Shown here: positions 1 through 5,565 of the stretch, in pieces
Layout of the letters: each line of letters begins with the position of its first letter
Position numbering within the stretch: position 1 is the first letter of the stretch
NCBI GenBank assembly: GCA_002293545.1
Contig: DBDL01000157.1
Span: 232-5,806 of the forward strand
Source: Lachnoclostridium sp. UBA933
Lineage (GTDB): Bacteria; Bacillota; Clostridia; Lachnospirales; Lachnospiraceae
Direction of reading: 5' to 3'
Length of the DNA: 5,575 nt
The notes under the pieces: model-generated
Told to the model about the DNA's origin: nothing
The model's database searches: none
Seen by the model: the letters and a program-made list of their open reading frames with translations, nothing else
Position numbers and translations under genes: made by a program

Positions 1-916
1 TATCTCCAATGATGTATTTTGTCTTTTTGAAAATCAGGCTGACGATGACCGATAAATATTTAATTACGATTGACAATATTCCGAATATACCAAAAAATCC
101 GGCGGTCAACAGAATCATAGTTGTGGTCCATCCTTCGACAGGTTTGCTGGTCAGAAAAACAATCAGTGTATAAACGGCGAAAAAAATTGTCAGACACATC
201 ATTAATATTGTGAAAGCCAAAGATACTTTATAAGCAATATCAGTAAAAATAATAAAGCTGTCAAAAGCCAAATTCTTTCTGTATGCCGATTTTGCAATAC
301 ATGCCGGAACGGCAGATTTTTTTTCTTCATAGGTAATGTTGTCATAATTCAGTCCGCAAATCGCATAAACAGCCTTCCGGTAAGGAATCGTCAGGGTCAT
401 TTGATGGATTCGATTAATCGCCCGGCGGCTGAGAATACGAAAGCTTTCTGTCTGCAGCTTATGCTGTGATTTCGAATTTCGGTTAAATAAAGAATAAAAG
501 ATTCTGCTTGTCTTACTCTGCTTCGTGCCGGAGGAGGCCCCCACGATATCACAGCCGTTTATGCAGCGGTTATATACGTCCATAATCAGATTCATATCAT
601 AATTGTCAATCATACAATCAAATTCAAAAACAAAATCTCCGGCAGCAAAATCGACGCCGGCAATCATTGCACTTTCCATTCCCTGATAGAATCCGGTATT
701 GATGAGAATTACCGTACCCTCTTTCACCAATTTTGCAGCTTCACGTATGAATCCGGCGCTTTTGTCTTCCGAGCAATCATTCACGCAAATAATCTCATAC
801 GTTTTGAAATGTTCGTTGAGAACAGCATTCAGATTCTCAATAAACAGCTTTACGACATGCTCATTATTATGAACATAGATTACGGCGGAAATAAAATTAT
901 TTTCTTTATTTTTCAT
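1..916 (-). CDS. Family 2 glycosyltransferase, DPM1/GtrB-like, membrane-anchored (3' end cut by window)
   Basis: An open frame of 305 codons runs from ATG at 916 to the left edge with no stop. I translated it by hand. The N-terminal half is a GT-A fold of family GT2: an opening strand with a NNE motif (residues 17-19), VNDCSEDKS (45-53, the usual V-D-G-S-x-D nucleotide-binding strand), an N-x-G-x-x-x-G stretch (73-79) and FEFD (97-100). TESFRILSRR (156-165) matches the catalytic GDFRLLSR-type segment of polyprenyl-phosphate glycosyltransferases. Two hydrophobic segments near 231-256 and 266-296 are the C-terminal membrane helices of this subgroup. Such enzymes usually move a sugar from a nucleotide sugar to polyprenyl phosphate or a membrane glycan; the sugar here is unknown. 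The family is around 310-330 residues, so little is missing. The second acid of DxD is absent (D100-C-M102). It overlaps the oxidoreductase gene by 11 bp, implying co-transcription and perhaps coupled translation. Confidence 0.88.
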   Translation of the reverse strand, partial: MKNKENNFISAVIYVHNNEHVVKLFIENLNAVLNEHFKTYEIICVNDCSEDKSAGFIREAAKLVKEGTVILINTGFYQGMESAMIAGVDFAAGDFVFEFDCMIDNYDMNLIMDVYNRCINGCDIVGASSGTKQSKTSRIFYSLFNRNSKSQHKLQTESFRILSRRAINRIHQMTLTIPYRKAVYAICGLNYDNITYEEKKSAVPACIAKSAYRKNLAFDSFIIFTDIAYKVSLAFTILMMCLTIFFAVYTLIVFLTSKPVEGWTTTMILLTAGFFGIFGILSIVIKYLSVIVSLIFKKTKYIIGD

Positions 917-2030
917 TCAAAATATCCTCCAAATCGTATACCGTGTTGATTTTTCCGGAAAGAACACTATAGAAATCAGGAGATTCATGCATCTTTCTTA
1001 TTACGGTCGGACGTCCGTCATCAATTTCCGAAGTTTTAAGCACTGCCTTCATTGAAAAAAGTGACCGGATATATTTAAAATCAAGTTCATCGCTGAGATA
1101 TTTTCGCGCAAGCTGTGACATATACGGATAGGCAGTTTGAGGTTTTGCGGGACATAAATTGCAATTTCCGAGAGCCGCAGGGGTACAATACCTGCCGGCG
1201 GCTTTCTGACACTCAAATGTCGGAATCTCATTATAATCTGAATCATGCGGTGTAAATGAAACCGATGTAAGAGAATGACCTCCTGTTTTGCCAAATGGCA
1301 TAATGGAAAAGAATCCCCCGTCCATAACCGTAATGCCTAAGTTTTTCAGATGCTCCGAGGCATTGCACAAAATCATTTCACATAATTCATATTTTATCGT
1401 AAACGGCTCGAACCCTGCCAGCTTGTGAATTTGATTGACAGAGGCATAAGAAGCGTTAAGAACAAAGTCACTTTGATATTGTTTTTCATTTGCATGAATC
1501 ACATAATACATTCCGTTATTTTCAACTACGTCCACTGTATTGCCAAACAGCGTTGTAACACCGGGACACTTTTTGATTTCATCAAGCAGCCAATCCCGGA
1601 GGAGCAACGCATCGTAAGTATACTCCTTTGTTAAAAATGCCCCGTCACACATACCCCTTTTAAAGTATTGATCTTCATGGACAGGTTTATAATATATACC
1701 GGAAGCCTCACAGAATTTCATGAATTGCCCGGCACTTGTCCAACTGAAATTGGAAGAAACCGCGTAAATTTGTTCAAATTCTTTGTGAATGCAGAATCCA
1801 AAATCACGGTGAAACCGATCAAAATAACCTTTAGATTTGACGGCAGTGGAAATAGAACGCGGATAATGATACCCCATATGCACCCGTGCCTGATTAATAT
1901 AAGATGCCCGCATAAACGATTCCGGATCTTTTTCCAAAAGGAGTACATGTTCTCCTTTGCGTCCGCAGTACAGTGCGGAGTAAAGACCATAGAAGCCGCC
2001 CCCGATGATAATCCTGTCAAATGTGTCCAT
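906..2030 (-). CDS. FAD-dependent oxidoreductase, DAO (D-amino acid/glycine oxidase) fold
   Basis: A complete protein of 374 residues. The N terminus is a Rossmann FAD-binding motif, IIIGGGFYG (7-15), with the acidic E33 that binds the ribose at the end of the second strand (LLLEKD, 31-36). A characteristic NQARVHMGYHYPRS segment follows (46-59). The C-terminal EIDDGRPTVI (335-344) matches the closing flavin-binding motif of DAO-fold enzymes. Residues 274-293 hold four cysteines (C274, C282, C290, C293) that may bind a metal or cluster. No signal peptide or membrane segment is seen, so it is probably cytoplasmic. The substrate is unknown. Proteins of this kind often sit in surface-polysaccharide loci (family knowledge, from memory), and the overlapping glycosyltransferase agrees with a role in modifying a sugar or glycan intermediate. 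The start at 2030 is supported by the FAD motif beginning at residue 7 and a nearby purine-rich but weak ribosome site. It is the first gene after a good promoter. Confidence 0.85.
   Translation of the reverse strand: MDTFDRIIIGGGFYGLYSALYCGRKGEHVLLLEKDPESFMRASYINQARVHMGYHYPRSISTAVKSKGYFDRFHRDFGFCIHKEFEQIYAVSSNFSWTSAGQFMKFCEASGIYYKPVHEDQYFKRGMCDGAFLTKEYTYDALLLRDWLLDEIKKCPGVTTLFGNTVDVVENNGMYYVIHANEKQYQSDFVLNASYASVNQIHKLAGFEPFTIKYELCEMILCNASEHLKNLGITVMDGGFFSIMPFGKTGGHSLTSVSFTPHDSDYNEIPTFECQKAAGRYCTPAALGNCNLCPAKPQTAYPYMSQLARKYLSDELDFKYIRSLFSMKAVLKTSEIDDGRPTVIRKMHESPDFYSVLSGKINTVYDLEDILNEK
926..930 (-). promoter_or_regulatory. Ribosome binding site of the glycosyltransferase gene
   Basis: GGAGG on the minus strand lies 9 bases before the ATG at 916, inside the end of the upstream oxidoreductase gene. 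It fixes the glycosyltransferase start at 916 and the 11-bp gene overlap. Confidence 0.7.
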
Positions 2031-2068
2031 GTTCTCTTTTCCCTAATCCGATTTCATAAATATTTACA

Positions 2069-2097
2069 AGTATATCATTATCCTTGGCGTTTGACAA
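2069..2097 (-). promoter_or_regulatory. Promoter of the oxidoreductase-glycosyltransferase operon
   Basis: On the minus strand, TTGTCA (2092-2097) and TATACT (2069-2074) are separated by exactly 17 bases. Each box matches the vegetative sigma-A consensus at 5 of 6 positions. Transcription would begin near 2062, leaving a leader of about 30 bases before the ATG at 2030. Confidence 0.7.
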
Positions 2098-2164
2098 GAT
2101 GATTTGCAGGAAACATCCATTTTTATGGGAATACCAATTTCTATACTGCCTGGCACAAAGCTTA

Positions 2165-2193
2165 TTGTAAAAATGAAATAATCATGCTAAACT
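2165..2193 (+). promoter_or_regulatory. Candidate promoter of tsaE-tsaB
   Basis: TTGTAA (2165-2170) and TAAACT (2188-2193) are 17 bases apart, each matching the sigma-A consensus at 4 of 6 positions. It is the best pair I found between the two divergent transcription units and would give a leader of roughly 48 bases before the tsaE start at 2248. It is weaker than the opposing promoter, fitting a low-level housekeeping gene. Confidence 0.45.
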
Positions 2194-2237
2194 AATACGG
2201 AGAACAGAACGATTTCAAAAAAGACCGGAATCAGAAT

Positions 2238-2241
2238 GGAG
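2238..2241 (+). promoter_or_regulatory. Ribosome binding site deciding the tsaE start
   Basis: GGAG lies 6 bases before the ATG at 2248. The alternative in-frame ATG at 2236 overlaps the surroundings of this site and has only a weak GGA upstream, so 2248 is preferred. Confidence 0.6.
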
Positions 2242-2247
2242 AATCAT

Positions 2248-2682
2248 ATGTTTATTGAAAGCTTTTGTGAAGAAGATACCTATCAAGCCGGGTATCAGAT
2301 GGGGCAAAAAGCTTGCAGGGGCGAGGTCTATCTCTTGGACGGGGAGCTGGGTGCCGGAAAAACGGTTTTTACGAAAGGCTTTGCAAAGGGCATGTTGGTT
2401 GAAGAACATATAACAAGTCCGACATTTATCATATTGCAGCAGTATGAAAGCGGCCGGCTGCCGCTTTATCATTTTGATGTTTACCGGATTGGCGATGCGG
2501 ACGAAATGGGGGATCTGGGGTATGAAGATTATTTTTACGGTGACGGCGTATGCCTGATTGAGTGGGCAAAGCGGATAAACAGTATTTTGCCGGAGGACTG
2601 TACCGAAATTTATATAAAAAAAAATCCGCAAAAAGATTATGACTATCGGAGGATATGTATCAATGAAAATATTAGGGATTGA
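2248..2682 (+). CDS. tsaE: tRNA threonylcarbamoyladenosine biosynthesis ATPase TsaE
   Basis: A P-loop ATPase of 144 residues that works with TsaB and TsaD to put the threonylcarbamoyl group on A37 of ANN-decoding tRNAs (t6A) in the cytoplasm. It drives turnover of the complex. Numbered from the start chosen here, it has a Walker A motif GELGAGKT (32-39), SPTF (57-60) that follows the switch-like region, HFDVYR (75-80) and IEWAKRI (104-110) with the family's E-W pair (105-106). The length fits the usual 140-160 residues. An in-frame ATG at 2236 would add four residues. I chose 2248 because of the GGAG site 6 bases upstream and because the N terminus MFIESFCEEDT then lines up with typical TsaE starts. 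The last 20 bases overlap tsaB, so the two are surely one operon. Confidence 0.95.
   Translation: MFIESFCEEDTYQAGYQMGQKACRGEVYLLDGELGAGKTVFTKGFAKGMLVEEHITSPTFIILQQYESGRLPLYHFDVYRIGDADEMGDLGYEDYFYGDGVCLIEWAKRINSILPEDCTEIYIKKNPQKDYDYRRICINENIRD
2648..2652 (+). promoter_or_regulatory. Ribosome binding site deciding the tsaB start
   Basis: GGAGG inside the end of tsaE lies 10 bases before the ATG at 2663. An earlier in-frame ATG at 2639 lies upstream of this site and would add eight residues (MTIGGYVS) that do not belong to the family. Confidence 0.7.
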
Positions 2683-3355
2683 CAGTTCGGGGAATACAGC
2701 TTCCGCGGCATTGCTGGCGGAGGATATATTGATTGCGGAGTATACGGTTAATCATGCGAAAACACATTCGCAGACATTGCTGCCAATGATTGAAGCAATG
2801 CTTGCGATGACTGAAACAGATGCCGCAGAGTTGGGAGCTGTTGCAATAGCGTCCGGTCCCGGTTCCTTTACCGGACTGCGCATCGGTGCTTCTAATGCCA
2901 AGGGTCTGGCGGGAGCATTAGGGATACCGATTATCCCCGTTCCCACACTGGAAGCTTTGGCATATCATTGTTTTGCGTGGAACGGTTATGTATGTCCGAT
3001 CATGGATGCAAGAAGAAATCAGGTGTATACCGGGATTTATGAATGGAAAAACGCTGAGCTGCTGATACATTCGGAACAGGAAGCCGTTCCGATTCAGGAA
3101 ATCCTTGAAAAAGCCAAGAAAATGGATAGAAAAACCATTTTCTTAGGCGACGGTGTTTCCGTCTTTAAAAAGATTATCGAAGAGAATTTAAAAGACAGCT
3201 GTGAATTTGTACCGGTACAGGATAATTTACAGCGTGCGGGCTCGATTGCCGCTCTTGGCTGGAAATATTATCAAAAAAATAAATTTTTAAATGCGGAGGA
3301 TTTTGTACCGGTATATTTAAGATTATCCCAAGCAGAGAGAGAGCGTTTTCAATGA
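2663..3355 (+). CDS. tsaB: tRNA threonylcarbamoyladenosine biosynthesis protein TsaB
   Basis: A protein of 230 residues of the ASKHA fold, the catalytically inactive paralogue of TsaD. It forms a dimer with TsaD and recruits TsaE for t6A synthesis. The start MKILGIDSSGNTASAAL is the canonical phosphate-1-type opening. Other family marks are HSQTLLP (35-41), SGPGSFTGLRIG (64-75, the strongest TsaB signature), MDARRNQVY (114-122) and PVYLRLSQAERE (216-227) near the C terminus. Length is normal for the family. It overlaps tsaE by 20 bp. In many Clostridia rimI and tsaD follow directly; here neither does within the window, so TsaD must be encoded elsewhere. Confidence 0.96.
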   Translation: MKILGIDSSGNTASAALLAEDILIAEYTVNHAKTHSQTLLPMIEAMLAMTETDAAELGAVAIASGPGSFTGLRIGASNAKGLAGALGIPIIPVPTLEALAYHCFAWNGYVCPIMDARRNQVYTGIYEWKNAELLIHSEQEAVPIQEILEKAKKMDRKTIFLGDGVSVFKKIIEENLKDSCEFVPVQDNLQRAGSIAALGWKYYQKNKFLNAEDFVPVYLRLSQAERERFQ

Positions 3356-3382
3356 TGTACCATAGTATTTTTGGTGATTGGA

Positions 3383-3412
3383 AATGATTGCAGAAATTGA
3401 TTGGCAATCATT
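3383..3412 (+). terminator. Inverted repeat just after tsaB, possible weak terminator
   Basis: Perfect 9-bp arms AATGATTGC (3383-3391) and GCAATCATT (3404-3412) enclose a 12-base loop, starting 28 bases after the tsaB stop. The stem is AU-rich and is followed only by a loosely T-rich stretch, not a clean T run. It may be an attenuating or processing hairpin, or a weak terminator allowing read-through into the next gene. Confidence 0.35.
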
Positions 3413-3417
3413 ACATC

Positions 3418-3446
3418 TGGATTTTCCGGTTGTTTTATTGTAGAAT
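3418..3446 (+). promoter_or_regulatory. Weak candidate promoter of the small CxxC protein gene
   Basis: TAGAAT (3441-3446) matches the -10 consensus at 5 of 6 positions. The best -35 at 17 bases, TGGATT (3418-3423), matches only 3 of 6. Nine-base arms with one G-U pair, GATTTTCCG (3420-3428) and CGGAGAATC (3457-3465), flank the -10 box and could serve as an operator. Confidence 0.25.
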
Positions 3447-3476
3447 AGGGATTGTGCGGAGAATCTGAAAAATCAT

Positions 3477-3483
3477 AGGGGGG
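3477..3483 (+). promoter_or_regulatory. G-rich ribosome binding site before a TTG start
   Basis: AGGGGGG sits 8 bases before the TTG at 3492. The only nearby ATG (3484) is in another frame and meets a stop after nine codons, so this site supports TTG as the start of the small protein. Confidence 0.55.
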
Positions 3484-3491
3484 ATGTTTGA

Positions 3492-3722
3492 TTGTCAGAA
3501 AAAAATACAGTGATATGCAATGCGTGCGGACGGACAATATATCTTGACAACGGAGCAAAGAGTGAAGATGCATTGGTCATAAAAAAAGACTGGGGATTTT
3601 TTTCGGAAAAGGATTTGGAAACACATGAATTTGTATTATGCGAGTCGTGTTATGATAACATAACAGAGAATTTTTGTAAAAAAGTTTCCGTATCGGAAAC
3701 GAAAGAAATTTTCAGGGTATAG
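3492..3722 (+). CDS. Small conserved protein with two CxxC pairs (zinc-ribbon-like), function unknown
   Basis: A protein of 76 residues starting at TTG. C9-x2-C12 and C50-x2-C53 are spaced like a treble-clef or zinc-ribbon fold with a long loop between the knuckles, so binding one zinc ion is likely. Between them lies a WGFFSEKD segment (34-41) followed by H45. The layout, with VICNACG early and a LCESCYD knuckle late, resembles small uncharacterised clostridial proteins I remember, but I cannot name a function. No membrane segment or signal peptide is present. It could be a regulator, a nucleic-acid-binding protein or a metal-binding accessory factor. It follows tsaB by 136 bases and ends before a strong terminator, so it may share read-through with tsaE-tsaB or have its own weak promoter. 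The TTG start is supported by the G-rich ribosome site; the next possible start, GTG at codon 7, would leave only two residues before C9. Confidence 0.75.
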   Translation: MSEKNTVICNACGRTIYLDNGAKSEDALVIKKDWGFFSEKDLETHEFVLCESCYDNITENFCKKVSVSETKEIFRV

Positions 3723-3777
3723 ATTTACAAGGAATGATTCAGAAATAGAGCGAATCAGCGATAATAAAATGATTAAG

Positions 3778-3810
3778 AATAGCTGCCGTCAGTATGGGCA
3801 GCTATTTTTT
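3778..3810 (+). terminator. Intrinsic terminator after the small CxxC protein gene
   Basis: Perfect 10-bp arms AATAGCTGCC (3778-3787) and GGCAGCTATT (3797-3806) surround a 9-base loop. A run of six T (3805-3810) overlaps the end of the stem. This is a textbook rho-independent terminator and separates the tsa block from putP. Confidence 0.9.
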
Positions 3811-3858
3811 ATGAGAAAGTTTTTGATATGAATCAATATTAGACAGACGCCGTAAGGC

Positions 3859-3887
3859 TTGCAATTTCCATAAAATTGAAGTATAAT
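3859..3887 (+). promoter_or_regulatory. Promoter of putP
   Basis: TTGCAA (3859-3864, 4 of 6) and a perfect TATAAT (3882-3887) are separated by 17 bases. Transcription would start near 3894, giving a leader of only about 20 bases that still includes the ribosome site. The -10 box contains the upstream in-frame ATG at 3886, which therefore cannot be translated from this transcript. Confidence 0.75.
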
Positions 3888-3904
3888 GAGTAAAATATTT
3901 GAAA

Positions 3905-3908
3905 GGAG
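3905..3908 (+). promoter_or_regulatory. Ribosome binding site deciding the putP start
   Basis: AAAGGAGA, with GGAG at 3905-3908, lies 7 bases before the ATG at 3916. No such site precedes the ATG at 3886. Confidence 0.8.
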
Positions 3909-3915
3909 AATCATT

Positions 3916-5394
3916 ATGGAGTTGTTAGCATTTGTATTGTATTTTGCAGTGGTAATAGGGATTGGGGTATACTTCTTTATCCGTACCCGCGGGGGCGGTG
4001 AGAAAGATTATTTTTTAGGCGGCCGTAACATGAACAGTTGGGTAACGGCATTGAGCGCCCAGGCGTCGGATATGAGTGCCTGGTTGTTGATGGGACTGCC
4101 CGGTTCAATTTTGGCAATCGGAATGGGAAAAGTATGGATTGCAATAGGTCTTTTGATTGGAACGGTGTTAAACTGGTGCTTTGTAGCGCCGAAAATGCGT
4201 CAGTTTTCAAAAGCCGCAGGAGATTCGATTACGATTCCCGAATATCTTACCAATCGTTTTTTGTCAAAAAGTCCTGTTTTACGTGTGATTTGCGGTATTG
4301 TATTTTTGGTTTGCTTTACCGTTTATACGGCAGCCAGTTTGAAATCATGCGGAATCGTATTTGACGAAGTATTTGATATTGGTTATGAGTATGCGGTTGT
4401 GATTGCGGCAGGAATTATATTTCTTTATACGTTTATGGGCGGTTATGCGGCAGTCTGCTGGACGGATTTTGTACAGGGGATGCTGATGCTGGCCGCTTTA
4501 TTGATTGTGCCTATTCTGGCATTCCATGCCGTAAACAGCGGCGAGGTAAAGGAAACGGCAGAATTATCGGCAAATTATTGGAACCTGCTTCCGAGCGGGA
4601 AATTCGATTGGGCAAGTATTTCGGAGATTTTAGGCGGGCTTGCCTGGGGGTTGGGATATTTTGGAATGCCGCATATACTGGTACGTTTTATGTCGGCAAA
4701 AAACCTGACGTCGATTAAAAAATCACGTAAAATTGCGATTGTATGGGTTATTCTTGCTTTGCTGGCATCGGCGGGCGTCGGACTGGTAGGGCGGTATTAT
4801 CTGCCGGGATTGGCTTCACAGCCTAAAGAAGTATATGAAACGGTATTTATTAAAATGTCGATGCAGCTTTTCCCTGCTTTTTTAGGCGGACTTGTTGTAT
4901 CCGGTATTTTAGCGGCGGCAATGAGTACGGCGGATTCACAGCTTCTGGTGTCCTCCTCGGCATTTACCAGTGATATTTATAAAACGGTAATCAGAAAAAA
5001 TGCGAGGGATAATGAGATTATGCGGATGGGGCGATTAATCGTTTTATTAATCTCACTGATTGCCATGACAATTGCATTGAATCCGGGTTCCGGTTCAATC
5101 ATGGACTTGGTAGAAAATGCATGGGCTGGCTTTGGCTCTTCTTTCGGACCAGTTATCCTTTTGTCGCTTTTCTGGAAACGCTTTAATTATAAAGGCGCGG
5201 TAGCAGGTATTGTAGCCGGAGCGGTGACGGATGTCGTCTGGTTTATTTTTCTGAAAGGACCTACCAGCTTATATGAATTGATTCCCGGATTTATCGTAGG
5301 ATTTGCGGCGGCGGTTATTTGTACATTGGCTACGGAAAAGCCGTCGGAAGAGGTAGAAGCGTTATATGACCGTGCATGTGAATCAACCGATTGA
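3916..5394 (+). CDS. putP: Sodium/proline symporter PutP (SSS family)
   Basis: A membrane protein of 492 residues with about 13 hydrophobic segments, the LeuT-type layout of the sodium:solute symporter family, importing proline with Na+. The early segment DYFLGGRNMNSWVTAL (31-46) followed by SAQASDMSAWLLMGLPG (47-63) is the PutP signature. A50 and M53, with A334, S337 and T338 (in AAAMSTAD, 333-340), correspond by my alignment to the known E. coli sodium ligands A53, M56, A337, S340 and T341. R37, D52 and D184 match its functional R40, D55 and D187. W244, Y248 and P252 in the AWGLGYFGMPH stretch match the proline-site residues. Length is close to E. coli PutP (502). The start at 3916 is chosen over 3886 for its ribosome site and promoter position. 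No proline dehydrogenase gene is adjacent, so uptake could serve nutrition, osmoprotection or Stickland fermentation; the sequence does not say which. No clear terminator follows. Confidence 0.94.
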   Translation: MELLAFVLYFAVVIGIGVYFFIRTRGGGEKDYFLGGRNMNSWVTALSAQASDMSAWLLMGLPGSILAIGMGKVWIAIGLLIGTVLNWCFVAPKMRQFSKAAGDSITIPEYLTNRFLSKSPVLRVICGIVFLVCFTVYTAASLKSCGIVFDEVFDIGYEYAVVIAAGIIFLYTFMGGYAAVCWTDFVQGMLMLAALLIVPILAFHAVNSGEVKETAELSANYWNLLPSGKFDWASISEILGGLAWGLGYFGMPHILVRFMSAKNLTSIKKSRKIAIVWVILALLASAGVGLVGRYYLPGLASQPKEVYETVFIKMSMQLFPAFLGGLVVSGILAAAMSTADSQLLVSSSAFTSDIYKTVIRKNARDNEIMRMGRLIVLLISLIAMTIALNPGSGSIMDLVENAWAGFGSSFGPVILLSLFWKRFNYKGAVAGIVAGAVTDVVWFIFLKGPTSLYELIPGFIVGFAAAVICTLATEKPSEEVEALYDRACESTD

Positions 5395-5417
5395 TTTATG
5401 GAGCGGATGTTTGCATC

Positions 5418-5485
5418 ATACAGTTTTAAACCGGGCAGATTTGTCAGGAAATATACAGCTTTAAACCCAGCAGATTTATCAGGAA
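5418..5485 (+). repeat. Imperfect tandem repeat downstream of putP (two 33-bp copies, period 35)
   Basis: Copy 1 (5418-5450) and copy 2 (5453-5485) match at 29 of 33 positions. The shared core includes TTTAAACC, GCAGATTT and TCAGGAA; differences fall at 5424, 5433, 5434 and 5443. The period is not a multiple of three and the repeat starts 24 bases after the putP stop, so it is not protein-coding repetition. It could be a pair of regulator sites for the next gene or the product of a local duplication. Confidence 0.75.
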
Positions 5486-5540
5486 GTTTGGGACAAAGTA
5501 AGCTTTCGTGAAAGAAATAAAAAATAGTTAAGAGGAAATA

Positions 5541-5565
5541 GTGTGAAACAAAATACGTTTCACAC
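5541..5565 (+). repeat. Perfect 9-bp inverted repeat at the right edge
   Basis: Arms GTGTGAAAC (5541-5549) and GTTTCACAC (5557-5565) are separated by 7 bases. No T run follows within the visible bases, so it does not look like a terminator. It overlaps a possible GTG start codon (5543) and lies just after a GAGG ribosome-site-like sequence. It may be an operator or an RNA hairpin that hides the start codon. Confidence 0.6.

Noticed and set aside
1668..2102. Plus-strand frame of 144 codons opposite the oxidoreductase gene
   Set aside because: It is antisense to a clear FAD-motif gene, has no recognisable motifs and no ribosome site; a shadow frame.
2091..2119. Perfect TTGACA on the plus strand as a -35 box for tsaE
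   Set aside because: At 16-18 bases downstream there is no acceptable -10 box. The same bases read on the other strand form the -35 of the operon going left.
2215..2631. Minus-strand frame of 138 codons opposite tsaE
   Set aside because: tsaE on the other strand has all family motifs. This frame is low in recognisable features and is a shadow.
3352..3387. Eleven-codon frame (MMYHSIFGDWK) overlapping the tsaB stop
   Set aside because: The junction resembles translational coupling, but the peptide is tiny and does not resemble the start of RimI. It is mentioned only as a possible relic.
5398..5511. Plus-strand frame of 37 codons (MERMFASYSFKPGR...) just after putP
   Set aside because: It has no ribosome site and lies across the 35-base-period tandem repeat, which shifts frame between copies. 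Nothing in the peptide looks like a protein family.
5502..5513. CTTTC-GT-GAAAG palindrome as the putP terminator
   Set aside because: The stem is four to five pairs with a minimal loop and no T run follows, so it cannot be supported as a terminator.
5542..5564. TGTGA and TCACA half-sites suggesting a CRP-type site
   Set aside because: The half-sites are 13 bases apart rather than 6, and cAMP-CRP control is not expected in this kind of Firmicute.
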